10,491 nucleotides of DNA from Sulfurimonadaceae bacterium (GTDB lineage: Bacteria; Campylobacterota; Campylobacteria; Campylobacterales; Sulfurimonadaceae): the NCBI GenBank assembly GCA_026193155.1, contig JAPHSI010000222.1, positions 1 through 10,491 of the forward strand, read 5' to 3'. Every line of letters begins with the position of its first letter. Positions within the stretch are counted from its first letter, which is position 1. Below are positions 1 through 6,270 of the stretch, piece by piece. The translations under genes and the position numbers were made by a program. Under the pieces are notes generated by a model. It searched no databases, was not told the origin of the DNA, and worked only from the letters and a program-made list of their open reading frames with translations.

Positions 1-25
1 CTTTATTAAAACTAAAACACATTTT

Positions 26-34
26 TGCTATAAT
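26..34 (+). promoter_or_regulatory. Likely promoter of the leuD-trmL operon (extended -10)
   Basis: The sequence TGCTATAAT contains a perfect -10 hexamer (29-34) with an upstream TG. No -35 is clear, only AT-rich sequence, as is usual for Campylobacterota sigma-70 promoters. Transcription would start near 41, giving a leader of about 30 nt before leuD. The leader carries AGGGA at 58-62, 7 nt before the ATG, as the ribosome site. Confidence 0.7.
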
Positions 35-69
35 CCCAAAATTATTTTTTAATATATAGGGATTTTTAT

Positions 70-576
70 ATGCAAAAAGCAAATATAAATGGAAAAGTTT
101 GGAGATTTGGTAAAGATATTGATACAGATTTAATTATAGCTGCACGTTACCTAAATACTTCAGAACCTACTGAATTAGCAAAACACGTTATGGAAGATGC
201 AGATCCGGAGTTTGTTAAAAAAATGAGCGAAGGTGATGTTATTGTTGCAGGAGAAAACTTTGGATGCGGAAGTAGTCGTGAACATGCTCCAATAGCATTA
301 AAAGCTGCTGGTGTTGCTGCAGTAATCGCTCCAACATTTGCAAGGATATTTTATCGCAATGCTTTCAATATGGGATTACCTATTTTTGAATTAAATGAGA
401 GTGCTGAAATAAATGAAGGTGATGAAATAAGTGTTGATATGAATGCTGGAACGGTTACAAACAATACAACTAATAAAACTTATAACTTTACTCCGATTCC
501 GGAATTTATGCAAGAACTAATAGACGCTGGTGGATTAATGAATTTTGCGAAAAATGAGATAGAGGAAACAAAATAA
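70..576 (+). CDS. leuD: 3-isopropylmalate dehydratase small subunit LeuD
   Basis: Small subunit of the isopropylmalate isomerase, which converts 2- to 3-isopropylmalate in leucine synthesis together with the Fe-S large subunit LeuC. LeuC is not in this window. The 168-residue protein is a complete aconitase swivel domain of the short, archaeal/epsilon-type length. The family signature GCGSSREHAP lies at residues 65-74 and is followed by the conserved APTFARIFYRNAFN segment (87-100). The N-terminal DIDTDLIIAARYL fits the family. The ATG at 70 has AGGGA 7 nt upstream and lies just after a strong -10 box. The gene is first in the operon and its TAA overlaps the leuB ATG by one base (TAATG), which suggests translational coupling. 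A homoaconitase-type small subunit is the main alternative, but the leuB neighbour favours LeuD. Confidence 0.95.
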   Translation: MQKANINGKVWRFGKDIDTDLIIAARYLNTSEPTELAKHVMEDADPEFVKKMSEGDVIVAGENFGCGSSREHAPIALKAAGVAAVIAPTFARIFYRNAFNMGLPIFELNESAEINEGDEISVDMNAGTVTNNTTNKTYNFTPIPEFMQELIDAGGLMNFAKNEIEETK

Positions 577-1643
577 TGAAAACATACAAAATTGCACTTA
601 TAAAAGGTGATGGAATAGGCCCAGAAATTATAGATGAAGCTACAAAGGTTTTAGACTCGGTTGCTTCTTGCTTTGATTTTGATTTTAAATATGAAGAAGT
701 TTTAATGGGTGGATGTGCATATGATGAAACCGGTGATCCACTACCTCAAGAAACAATTACAGCAGCATTGAGCAGTGATGCAGTTTTGTTTGGTGCAATC
801 GGTGGTGAAAAATGGGACAGCCTTCCTCGAGAAAAAAGACCTGAAAGTGGACTCCTAAGATTTCGCAAGGAACTGGGAGTATATGCAAACTTGCGTCCTG
901 CAGTTGTTTATGATGAGCTTATTAACGCTTCTTCTCTTAAACCTGATGTTATAGCTGGAGTTGACTTAATGGTTGTACGTGAGTTAATCGGTGGTATTTA
1001 TTTTGGTGAACCTAAAGGTCGCGATGAAAATAAAGGCTGGAATACTATGGTTTATACTAAAGATGAAATTGTTCGTATAGCTCATACTGCTTTTAATATA
1101 GCCATGGAGAGAAGTAAAAGGGTTTGTTCTGTAGATAAAGCAAATGTTCTTGATGTTTCTCAATTATGGCGTGAAACTGTTGAGGAGGTGGCAAAAGAGT
1201 ACCCTGATGTAGAACTGTCTCATATGTATGTAGACAATGCTGCGATGCAGTTAATTCGTGACCCTAAACAGTTTGACGTAATGTTGACAGGGAATATCTT
1301 TGGTGATATTTTAAGCGATGAAGCTTCGATGCTTTCTGGTTCTATCGGTCTTTTACCATCAGCTTCGGTTGGTTCTAAAATAGGTGTATATGAGCCTATC
1401 CACGGTTCAGCACCGGATATTGCAGGACAAGGTATAGCGAATCCTATAGCTACTATATCTTCTGCATCTATGATGTTGAGATATGCTCTTGGTGAAGTTG
1501 AAGCTGCAAACAGAATTGATGCCGCTATAAAAAAAGCTTTAAAAGAGGGATATCGTACTCAGGACTTAGCACAACATGATGCTAAAGAAGTGTGTTCAAC
1601 AAGCGAAATGGGTTCAATTATCGCTAACTATACGGCTAAGTAA
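576..1643 (+). CDS. leuB: 3-isopropylmalate dehydrogenase LeuB
   Basis: NAD-dependent oxidative decarboxylation of 3-isopropylmalate to 2-oxoisocaproate in the cytoplasm, the third dedicated step of leucine synthesis. The 355-residue length is typical. Family motifs seen: GDGIGPEI at 11-18; GAIGGEKWD (73-81) with the substrate arginines in LLRFRKELGVYANLRP (93-108); Arg135 in the MVVREL segment; Tyr142 in GGIYFGEPKGR; Lys188; metal-binding aspartates in GDILSDEASML (243-253); and the NAD-site segment YEPIHGSAPDIAG (272-284) with GIANPIATI after it. The start overlaps the leuD stop codon, so the two are likely coupled. Nothing is missing or broken. Leucine dehydrogenase rather than isocitrate or tartrate dehydrogenase is supported by the LeuD neighbour and the GGEKWD loop. 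Confidence 0.96.
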   Translation: MKTYKIALIKGDGIGPEIIDEATKVLDSVASCFDFDFKYEEVLMGGCAYDETGDPLPQETITAALSSDAVLFGAIGGEKWDSLPREKRPESGLLRFRKELGVYANLRPAVVYDELINASSLKPDVIAGVDLMVVRELIGGIYFGEPKGRDENKGWNTMVYTKDEIVRIAHTAFNIAMERSKRVCSVDKANVLDVSQLWRETVEEVAKEYPDVELSHMYVDNAAMQLIRDPKQFDVMLTGNIFGDILSDEASMLSGSIGLLPSASVGSKIGVYEPIHGSAPDIAGQGIANPIATISSASMMLRYALGEVEAANRIDAAIKKALKEGYRTQDLAQHDAKEVCSTSEMGSIIANYTAK

Positions 1644-1645
1644 AA

Positions 1646-1894
1646 ATGCAAACACTCACATTAGCAAATATATACGAACTTCAAGGACTTAAAGAAGAAG
1701 CCCTTGAAATTTATAAAGATGTTTTAAAAAACAATCCTGCTAACAGTGAGGCAAAAATAGCTATTAGAAGACTATCTGGAATTAGGAAAAAATTTTTGAA
1801 TGTAAATTCTCAGATGAAAGAATTTTTTGTGAAAATGGATGGTGATATAGAAATAAATGAATTTGAAAGGTGGCTCTTAAAATCATGGAATTAG
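1646..1894 (+). CDS. Small TPR-like protein
   Basis: An 82-residue protein of unknown function. The first half (about 3-46) reads as one tetratricopeptide repeat plus a capping helix: LANIYELQGLKEEALEIYK followed by a VLKNNPANSEAK turn, the usual TPR spacing of small and large residues. The second half is basic, then acidic, with no recognised domain and ends in a Trp-rich tail. No signal peptide or membrane span is visible. It starts 2 nt after the leuB stop with only a weak ribosome site, so it probably depends on coupling, and its end overlaps the CiaD-like gene. From memory, C. jejuni has a small hypothetical gene just before ciaD (Cj0787/Cj0788); this may be its counterpart. A role as a partner of the downstream protein is inference only. 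Confidence 0.75.
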   Translation: MQTLTLANIYELQGLKEEALEIYKDVLKNNPANSEAKIAIRRLSGIRKKFLNVNSQMKEFFVKMDGDIEINEFERWLLKSWN

Positions 1895-2217
1895 AAGATG
1901 CAATATTATCTACTTTAAAAGAGATAGAGGATAAGGGTAAATCTAAATTACTTCAACCAAAGAAAAAACCTTTTGAAGTAAAAGAGAAAAAAGAAGTATC
2001 AAGAGCTGAAAATATTTACGATAATAAAGTGGATGTTGAAGATTCAGCTATGGATGAGAGAGCATATCTTATGTCAATGCGTGAGCGTTTATTAGTTCTT
2101 TTTGAAGGATTTCAAGCACCAAATAATACAAATATAGAAGCAAAAATAGATTTAACACTGAATTATTTAGAATATGTCTTAGCATCTATAGATACAAGAT
2201 TAGAAACACTAAGATAG
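1885..2217 (+). CDS. CiaD-like domain protein
   Basis: A 110-residue protein that I recognise as similar to C. jejuni CiaD (Cj0788), a secreted invasion-associated effector. The match is in the C-terminal ~55 residues: MRERLLVLFEGF, then a variable loop, then KIDLTLNYLEYVLASID, which as I recall resembles the RERILVLFEG and LNLTINFLEFLLANIE segments of CiaD. The N-terminal half (about 15-50) is lysine/glutamate-rich and low in complexity, as in CiaD. I chose ATG 1885 over the in-frame GTG at 1870. AAAGGTGG at 1866-1873 would serve the ATG at a rather long 11-nt spacing, and the GTG would lie inside that site. It overlaps the preceding gene by 10 nt and sits 14 nt before purU. In a non-host-associated organism the original function is unlikely to be invasion. 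Confidence 0.7.
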   Translation: MELEDAILSTLKEIEDKGKSKLLQPKKKPFEVKEKKEVSRAENIYDNKVDVEDSAMDERAYLMSMRERLLVLFEGFQAPNNTNIEAKIDLTLNYLEYVLASIDTRLETLR

Positions 2218-2231
2218 GTTGGAATAAATAA

Positions 2232-3068
2232 ATGGCACAATATAGGATTTTAATAGATGCTAATGATGAAAAAGGTTTAGTATATAAAGTATCTACAATA
2301 TTTTTTGAAAAAAAATTAAATATATTAACAAATAATGAATTTGTGGATAAAGTAAACGGTAAGTTCTTTATGCGTAGTGTTGTTGAAGGTGATGTTGAAG
2401 CTTCAGAATTAAAAATTCTTATTGAAAAAGCAATGCCTAACGGAACTAATGTAAATGTAATTGAGCCGGCTAAGAAAAATATAGTCATAATGGCTACAAA
2501 AGAGATGCATGCACTTGGTGATATACTTATACGTCATGAAGAAGGTGAGTTGGAAGCAAATATTTTAGGTGTGATCTCCAACTATGATGAACTTAAATCA
2601 CTTGTAAGCAAATTCAATATACCTTATTTCACTATTTCTCATGAAGGTCTTGATAGAGCAGAACATGAAGAGAAAATTCTTCAAAAGCTATCTGAATTTA
2701 AAGATATTGATTATATCGTTTTGGCAAAGTATATGCGTATTTTAACACCAAGATTTGTGGAATCTTATGAAGATAAGATAATTAATATTCATCATTCATT
2801 CTTACCTGCATTTATTGGAGCAAATCCATATAAACAAGCCTATGATAGAGGTGTTAAAATTATTGGTGCTACAGCGCATTTTGTTAATAACAATCTTGAT
2901 GAAGGACCAATTATTTCTCAGGAAGTTATTCATGTAGACCATGCGTACTCTTGGAAGGATATGCAAAGAAGTGGTAGAAATGTAGAAAAAATAGTATTAT
3001 CCCATGCATTAAAATTGGCACTTGAAGATAGAATATTTGTATATGCTAATAAGTCGGTTATCTTTTAA
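2232..3068 (+). CDS. purU: Formyltetrahydrofolate deformylase PurU
   Basis: Hydrolyses 10-formyl-THF to THF and formate, balancing one-carbon units and supplying formate for purine synthesis. The 278-residue length is typical. Domains: an N-terminal ACT regulatory domain (about 5-80, beginning YRILIDANDEKGLVYKVS), then a formyltransferase-fold catalytic domain (about 84-275). The catalytic triad pattern is visible: Asn185 and His187 in INIHHSFLPAF, and Asp223 in NLDEGPI. The 36-residue His-Asp distance equals that of the related GART/PurN family. The segment LAKYMRILTP (164-173) is characteristic of PurU. It ends 2 nt before trmL, within the leu operon-like cluster. PurN is excluded by the ACT domain. 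Confidence 0.95.
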   Translation: MAQYRILIDANDEKGLVYKVSTIFFEKKLNILTNNEFVDKVNGKFFMRSVVEGDVEASELKILIEKAMPNGTNVNVIEPAKKNIVIMATKEMHALGDILIRHEEGELEANILGVISNYDELKSLVSKFNIPYFTISHEGLDRAEHEEKILQKLSEFKDIDYIVLAKYMRILTPRFVESYEDKIINIHHSFLPAFIGANPYKQAYDRGVKIIGATAHFVNNNLDEGPIISQEVIHVDHAYSWKDMQRSGRNVEKIVLSHALKLALEDRIFVYANKSVIF

Positions 3069-3070
3069 GT

Positions 3071-3541
3071 ATGACGAAATTTAATTTAGTACTAGTAAAC
3101 CCTCAAATTCCAAATAATACGGGTGCAATAGGAAGACTTTGCGTAAATGCAGGGGCTTCTTTGCATCTAATAAAGCCTATAGCATTTGATATAGATGAAA
3201 AAGCTGTACGTCGCGCCGGACTTGATTACTGGCATAAGCTTGATTTACATGTATGGGAAAGTATTGATGATTTTTTTGAAAAAAATAAAATATCAAATAA
3301 TGCTTATTTTGCTACTACTAAGACAGATAAACCATACTTTGAAGCAGATTTTAAAGAAGGTGATTTTATATTCTTTGGAAGTGAAACAGCAGGTATACCG
3401 GAAGATATTTTAAATAAATATAAATCTCAAAATATTACAATACCTATGACGAAAGAGGGTCGTAGCTTGAATCTTGCAATAAGTACAGGTATAGTTTTAT
3501 ATGATGCTATACGTCAAAATTTTAATAGCTTTGAAGGATAA
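3071..3541 (+). CDS. trmL: tRNA (cytidine/uridine-34 2'-O)-methyltransferase TrmL
   Basis: A SPOUT-class methyltransferase that 2'-O-methylates the wobble base of tRNA-Leu isoacceptors using S-adenosylmethionine. The 156-residue protein has the minimal family length, without the extra RNA-binding domain of TrmH. The three SPOUT motifs are present: NPQIPNNTGAIGRLC at 10-24, GSETAGIP at 103-110, and IPMTKEGRSLNLAIS at 124-138. The last two form the trefoil-knot cofactor site. Start is 2 nt after the purU stop, with no strong ribosome site of its own, which suggests coupled translation. Its end (AAGGA at 3534-3538) doubles as the ribosome site for the next small gene. Confidence 0.93.
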   Translation: MTKFNLVLVNPQIPNNTGAIGRLCVNAGASLHLIKPIAFDIDEKAVRRAGLDYWHKLDLHVWESIDDFFEKNKISNNAYFATTKTDKPYFEADFKEGDFIFFGSETAGIPEDILNKYKSQNITIPMTKEGRSLNLAISTGIVLYDAIRQNFNSFEG

Positions 3542-3543
3542 TA

Positions 3544-3672
3544 ATGGGTACATTTATTGATATAGTTATGATTACTCTTTTTGTATTGTTTATGGTACTT
3601 ATACAAAGAGGTTATCATCAAAAAAAATCACAAGAGCGTGAAGAGTTAAGAAAAAAAGAAGAAAAAGAATAA
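3544..3672 (+). CDS. Small single-span membrane protein (42 aa)
   Basis: A short gene beginning 2 nt after the trmL stop, with AAGGA (3534-3538) at 5-nt spacing before the ATG. The 42-residue product has one hydrophobic segment (about 5-20, DIVMITLFVLFMVLIQ) and a highly charged Lys/Glu/Arg tail (26-42, with QEREELRKKEEKE), so it would sit in the inner membrane with a cytoplasmic helical tail. The position, ribosome site and clean amphipathic layout support a real gene, the last of this operon. Its function is unknown and I do not recognise the family. Confidence 0.6.
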   Translation: MGTFIDIVMITLFVLFMVLIQRGYHQKKSQEREELRKKEEKE

Positions 3673-3677
3673 AACTC

Positions 3678-3761
3678 TTAAAAAATTTTCTCAGCTAAAT
3701 CTTCAACTATGCTCTCAAACTTTTGAAATAAACTTTCGGCATTTTTTATAAAAATTGACAT
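3678..3761 (-). CDS. Possible 27-residue small protein
   Basis: A short reverse-strand frame encoding MSIFIKNAESLFQKFESIVEDLAEKIF. On the minus strand AGGA (3771-3768) lies 6 nt before the ATG, within an A-rich leader, a fair ribosome site. The product is predicted to be an acidic amphipathic helix with regularly spaced Phe/Leu/Ile residues. It lies tail-to-tail with the 42-residue membrane protein gene, 5 bp apart, and is divergent from the S24 repressor. A frame this short arises easily by chance, so this is tentative; the otherwise empty spacer, ribosome site and helical pattern are the only support. Confidence 0.3.
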   Translation of the reverse strand: MSIFIKNAESLFQKFESIVEDLAEKIF

Positions 3762-3796
3762 TTTTTATCCTTTTTTTTCTTAACTGTACTAAAAAA

Positions 3797-3822
3797 TGCA
3801 ATAAAAATTAAAAAATATTGCA
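3797..3822. repeat. Inverted repeat upstream of the S24 repressor
   Basis: Perfect 7-bp arms TGCAATA (3797-3803) and TATTGCA (3816-3822) are separated by 12 AT-rich bases. The repeat sits between the possible 27-residue minus gene and the repressor promoter, 40 bp upstream of the repressor -10 box. It could be a second operator or a site for another regulator. It has no T-tract after a GC-rich stem, so it is not a classical terminator. Confidence 0.4.
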
Positions 3823-3861
3823 AAATGACATATTTTTCTTTACTTTATTTCATTTTTAGAT

Positions 3862-3867
3862 TATAAT
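3862..3867 (+). promoter_or_regulatory. -10 box of the S24 repressor gene
   Basis: A perfect TATAAT preceded by T-rich runs at roughly helical spacing (3834-3858) rather than a -35, the usual Campylobacterota pattern. The expected start near 3874 leaves a leader of about 60 nt that contains the dyads described separately. The 262-bp spacer 3673-3934 holds this promoter, two inverted repeats and one possible tiny minus-strand gene. Confidence 0.65.
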
Positions 3868-3871
3868 TTGC

Positions 3872-3898
3872 ACTAATAGACATAGTAAGTTCTACTAT
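3872..3898. promoter_or_regulatory. Probable operator array of the S24 repressor
   Basis: A 17-bp dyad, ATAGTA (3882-3887) and TACTAT (3893-3898) with a 5-bp spacer, is centred about 16 bp after the expected transcription start. Counting an upstream ACTA at 3872-3875, the half-sites ACTA/TAGT/ACTA begin at 3872, 3883 and 3894. They are exactly 11 bp apart in alternating orientation, so would lie on one face of the DNA. Placement at the start site of a repressor gene suggests autorepression. The binding assignment is inference. Confidence 0.5.
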
Positions 3899-3934
3899 TT
3901 TCAAAAGGACTTACATCATTAAAGGAGAAATAGG

Positions 3935-4594
3935 ATGAATAGTTTTAGCAATATTGTTGAAGAGATTAAGAGTATTATTTCCACAAACTTTGGTGGGAAA
4001 AAAGTTTTTGATAAAGATGTTGCAGATACATTAGGTATTGCGCAGATGAATTTTGCAACAATGAAAAAAAGAAATAAGATTCCTTATGTAGAGCTATTAG
4101 ATTTTTGTGCTAGAAGATCTATCTCTATAAACTGGATGCTTTATGGACAATCACCTGAGAGTTTGGTTGAATCAACAAATAGACTATACATGGTGAAGTT
4201 TTTAGGTGATGTTAATGTCAGTGCCGGTGGTGGTTCCGAAGCAGAAGAGGGTAAAGTAAATGAGATTCAGATACCTGAAGAGTTTGTAATGATGCTAGGT
4301 GGTCAAAATGAGCTTAAAAACATAGAAGCTGTAAATGTTTCCGGTGATTCTATGGAACCTACATTTAGCTACAATGACATAGTTTTTGTTAATAGGGCTA
4401 AGACAAATGTAGACCGAGGTGGTGTATTTACAATAAGGACTGAAGGCGGTTTGTTTATTAAGAGAATTCAAAAACGTCTAGATGGAAAATTTGATATAAT
4501 ATCTGATAATGATATTTACACTACTCAGATTTTAGAACCAAATGAACTAGAAGTAATTGGTAGGGTTGTAAGTAGATTTGGTGAAGTTGATTAA
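3935..4594 (+). CDS. S24-family self-cleaving transcriptional repressor (CI/LexA-like)
   Basis: A 219-residue cytoplasmic regulator. Residues 1-75 form a CI-type helix-turn-helix domain (KKVFDKDVADTLGIAQMNFATMKKRNKIPY, continuing to INWMLYG). Residues 87-215 form an S24 peptidase domain. The nucleophile Ser139 lies in VSGDSMEPTF and the general-base Lys176 in GGLFIKRIQ. Their 37-residue spacing equals that of E. coli LexA (Ser119/Lys156). A candidate self-cleavage bond Ala97-Gly98 lies in NVSAGGGS. The start is supported by AAAGGAG (3921-3927) 7 nt upstream. The protein is full length, with no phage integrase or structural genes nearby, so it looks like a resident regulator rather than a prophage remnant. 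Its stop codon overlaps the ribosome site of the lipoprotein gene, suggesting coupling. Dyads at the promoter suggest autoregulation. Whether RecA triggers cleavage is not visible. Confidence 0.88.
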   Translation: MNSFSNIVEEIKSIISTNFGGKKVFDKDVADTLGIAQMNFATMKKRNKIPYVELLDFCARRSISINWMLYGQSPESLVESTNRLYMVKFLGDVNVSAGGGSEAEEGKVNEIQIPEEFVMMLGGQNELKNIEAVNVSGDSMEPTFSYNDIVFVNRAKTNVDRGGVFTIRTEGGLFIKRIQKRLDGKFDIISDNDIYTTQILEPNELEVIGRVVSRFGEVD

Positions 4595-4604
4595 GGTGGT
4601 ATAT

Positions 4605-5948
4605 GTGAAATATTTTGTTTTATTGTTTGTATCTATATTTTTTATAGCTTGTAGTACTACATCTACTGTAGTTAAAATAAGTAAATCTTCTGCTTCTGAG
4701 AACAAAGAGTATATGTCAGATGATATTTCTGATTTAAGTACTTTTTCGCAAACTTCTTCGGCATATTTAGAAAAACAAAATATTAAAGGTATTGAAGTTG
4801 ACATAGATACTTATGAAAAAAACTATTTTAAAATCTGGAATGAGATACCACTTGATACAAAAGAACTTTCTATGTGGCCTTTTTCATCTTATAAGTATGG
4901 TGAAATGTATGGTGAAAATTTACAATTAGTTGAAGAAGAAATATTTAAAAAACTTGAGGATATGTCAAATTTTGAAAAATATAAAACAGTTAATAAAAAT
5001 GCTATCACTTTAGACCATCTTAATATTAGAGCATTTCCAACATTAAAACCAATGTTTAAAGACCCAAAAATCGCAGGTGAAGGCTTTCCGTTCGATTACT
5101 TGCAAAATTCTACTATAAGCGCAAATAAACCGATTTTAATATCTCATTATTCAAAAGATAAAAGATGGGCTTTTATTTTTACAAGTTTTACTAGTGGTTG
5201 GGTTGAATCAAAAGATATAATAGTCCTAGATAAACAATACACAGATATATGGCAAAAAGCAAAGCAAATTTTTATTATAAAAGATAATGTAGCGTTATAT
5301 GATGAGAATAAAAACTTTTTATTTAAATCTAGAGTTGGAATGATAATGCCATTAATTGAAGAGGATAATTTCAGCTATACGGTTTTAAGTGTGTCTGTAT
5401 ATAAAAATGATGAGCCAAATTATCATAAAACAAAAATACCAAAAAGTATTTCATCTAAAGGACTTTTAACTTTTAACAATAAAAATATTCAAGATATTTT
5501 TGATGAAGTGTCTAAAAGTAAATATGGCTGGGGTGGTATGTATGGACAAAGAGATTGCTCATCCACTGTAAGGGATATATATACACCTTTTGGAATTTGG
5601 TTGCCTAGAAATTCATCTCAGCAATCAAAAATCGGAAAAGTTATTTCATTTGAAAATCTAGATGATAAGCAAAAAAGAAAATTAATCAAAAAAGAAGCAG
5701 TACCTTTTAAGACACTATTTTATAAAAAAGGGCATATCCTAATATATGTTGGAATTATTAATGATGAGATTATTGCATTTCATAATGTATGGGGAGTTAA
5801 GACCAAAGATAAAAATAATAAAGAGGGAAGAATTGTCGTTGGAAAAAGTGTTTACAGCTCCCTTAGCCTAGGAAGCAATTTAAAAAATTACGATAAAGAT
5901 GCAGAGATTTTGAAAAACTTAGTAAGTATGAATATACTTAGCAATTAA
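4605..5948 (+). CDS. SH3-NlpC/P60 peptidoglycan-hydrolase lipoprotein
   Basis: A predicted outer-membrane or periplasmic lipoprotein of the YkfC-like family, cutting gamma-D-Glu-diaminopimelate type bonds in peptidoglycan peptides. I chose GTG 4605: AAGGTGG (4593-4599) lies 5 nt upstream, and the product starts directly with a lipoprotein signal (VKYFVLLFVSIFFIAC, Cys16). An in-frame TTG at 4578 would add 9 residues and lacks a ribosome site. From the GTG there are 447 residues: a Ser/Thr-rich linker (17-52), an NlpC/P60 N-terminal helper domain (about 55-130), an SH3-like region (about 138-205), a possible second SH3 (about 220-265) and an NlpC/P60 catalytic domain (about 290-400). Catalytic Cys318 lies in GQRDCSSTVRD, followed by the family signature FGIWLPRNSSQQ; His377 is in KKGHILIYVG and His393 in AFHNVWG. 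It is probably co-translated with the upstream repressor. Confidence 0.88.
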   Translation: MKYFVLLFVSIFFIACSTTSTVVKISKSSASENKEYMSDDISDLSTFSQTSSAYLEKQNIKGIEVDIDTYEKNYFKIWNEIPLDTKELSMWPFSSYKYGEMYGENLQLVEEEIFKKLEDMSNFEKYKTVNKNAITLDHLNIRAFPTLKPMFKDPKIAGEGFPFDYLQNSTISANKPILISHYSKDKRWAFIFTSFTSGWVESKDIIVLDKQYTDIWQKAKQIFIIKDNVALYDENKNFLFKSRVGMIMPLIEEDNFSYTVLSVSVYKNDEPNYHKTKIPKSISSKGLLTFNNKNIQDIFDEVSKSKYGWGGMYGQRDCSSTVRDIYTPFGIWLPRNSSQQSKIGKVISFENLDDKQKRKLIKKEAVPFKTLFYKKGHILIYVGIINDEIIAFHNVWGVKTKDKNNKEGRIVVGKSVYSSLSLGSNLKNYDKDAEILKNLVSMNILSN

Positions 5949-6250
5949 GCTTTTATATCTAATAACGTTCCAAACATTTTATCTTGAGTTTTAATAGCTG
6001 TTGTATTTACGGCTACCCCATCTTGAGCAATCATTTGCTCCGGAATTTCTTTTGCTAAATCAGTTTGACTTCTTTTGTAGCCGGTGTCAGTAGATTCACT
6101 TAGATTTGCTTTTATAGAGTTGTCTTGATTTATAATATTAGTATTATTTGGTATAAATCCATCTGTGTTTACATTTGCCACATTATTAGCACTATTGTTT
6201 AACATAGTTTGATGCGCCAAAACAGACGATGTATTATTTGAAATATTCAT
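5945..6250 (-). CDS. Mini flagellar rod/hook-like protein (101 aa)
   Basis: This protein has both conserved ends of flagellar axial proteins but almost nothing between. The N-terminal part (about 7-32, including HQTMLNNSANNVANVNTDGF) matches the rod N-terminal motif. The C-terminal part (about 63-101, with TDLAKEIPEQMIAQDGVAVN and KTQDKMFGTLLDIKA) matches the rod C-terminal motif. Only ~30 residues join them, so it would be essentially the D0 coiled-coil layer. FlgB and FlgC are longer (about 130-165 residues) and occur in flgBC-fliE operons; this gene stands alone downstream of dapD. AAGGAG (6262-6257) sits 6 nt before the ATG and a TATAAT (6278-6273) gives it its own promoter; no sigma-54 GG-GC motif is seen. 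Its stop shares TTAA with the convergent lipoprotein stop. It could be an extra rod component, a cap/adaptor or a decayed FlgC/FlgG paralogue. Confidence 0.75.
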   Translation of the reverse strand: MNISNNTSSVLAHQTMLNNSANNVANVNTDGFIPNNTNIINQDNSIKANLSESTDTGYKRSQTDLAKEIPEQMIAQDGVAVNTTAIKTQDKMFGTLLDIKA

Positions 6251-6270
6251 AATATACTCCTTGTTACACT

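Noticed and set aside
2186..2488. Reverse-strand open frame of 100 codons over the purU start
   Set aside because: It lies wholly opposite purU and the CiaD-like end, its product is low in complexity and has no ribosome site; it is a shadow of the real genes.
3195..3413. Open frame of 72 codons inside trmL
   Set aside because: Same-strand, shifted frame within a clear SPOUT methyltransferase; no motif of its own.
3661..3710. AGAAAA/TTTTCT pairing after the 42-residue gene as a terminator
   Set aside because: Arms are short, AT-only and imperfect; not distinguishable from background.
3935..4594. S24 repressor as sign of a prophage
   Set aside because: No integrase, antirepressor, structural genes or attachment-like repeats are near; flanks are ordinary chromosomal genes.
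4578..4604. TTG at 4578 as start of the lipoprotein
   Set aside because: It lies inside the repressor gene without a ribosome site, while GTG 4605 has AAGGTGG at 5 nt and gives a clean signal peptide.
4547..4804. Reverse-strand frame of 85 codons across the repressor-lipoprotein junction
   Set aside because: Antisense to two well-supported genes, with composition typical of a reversed AT-rich gene.
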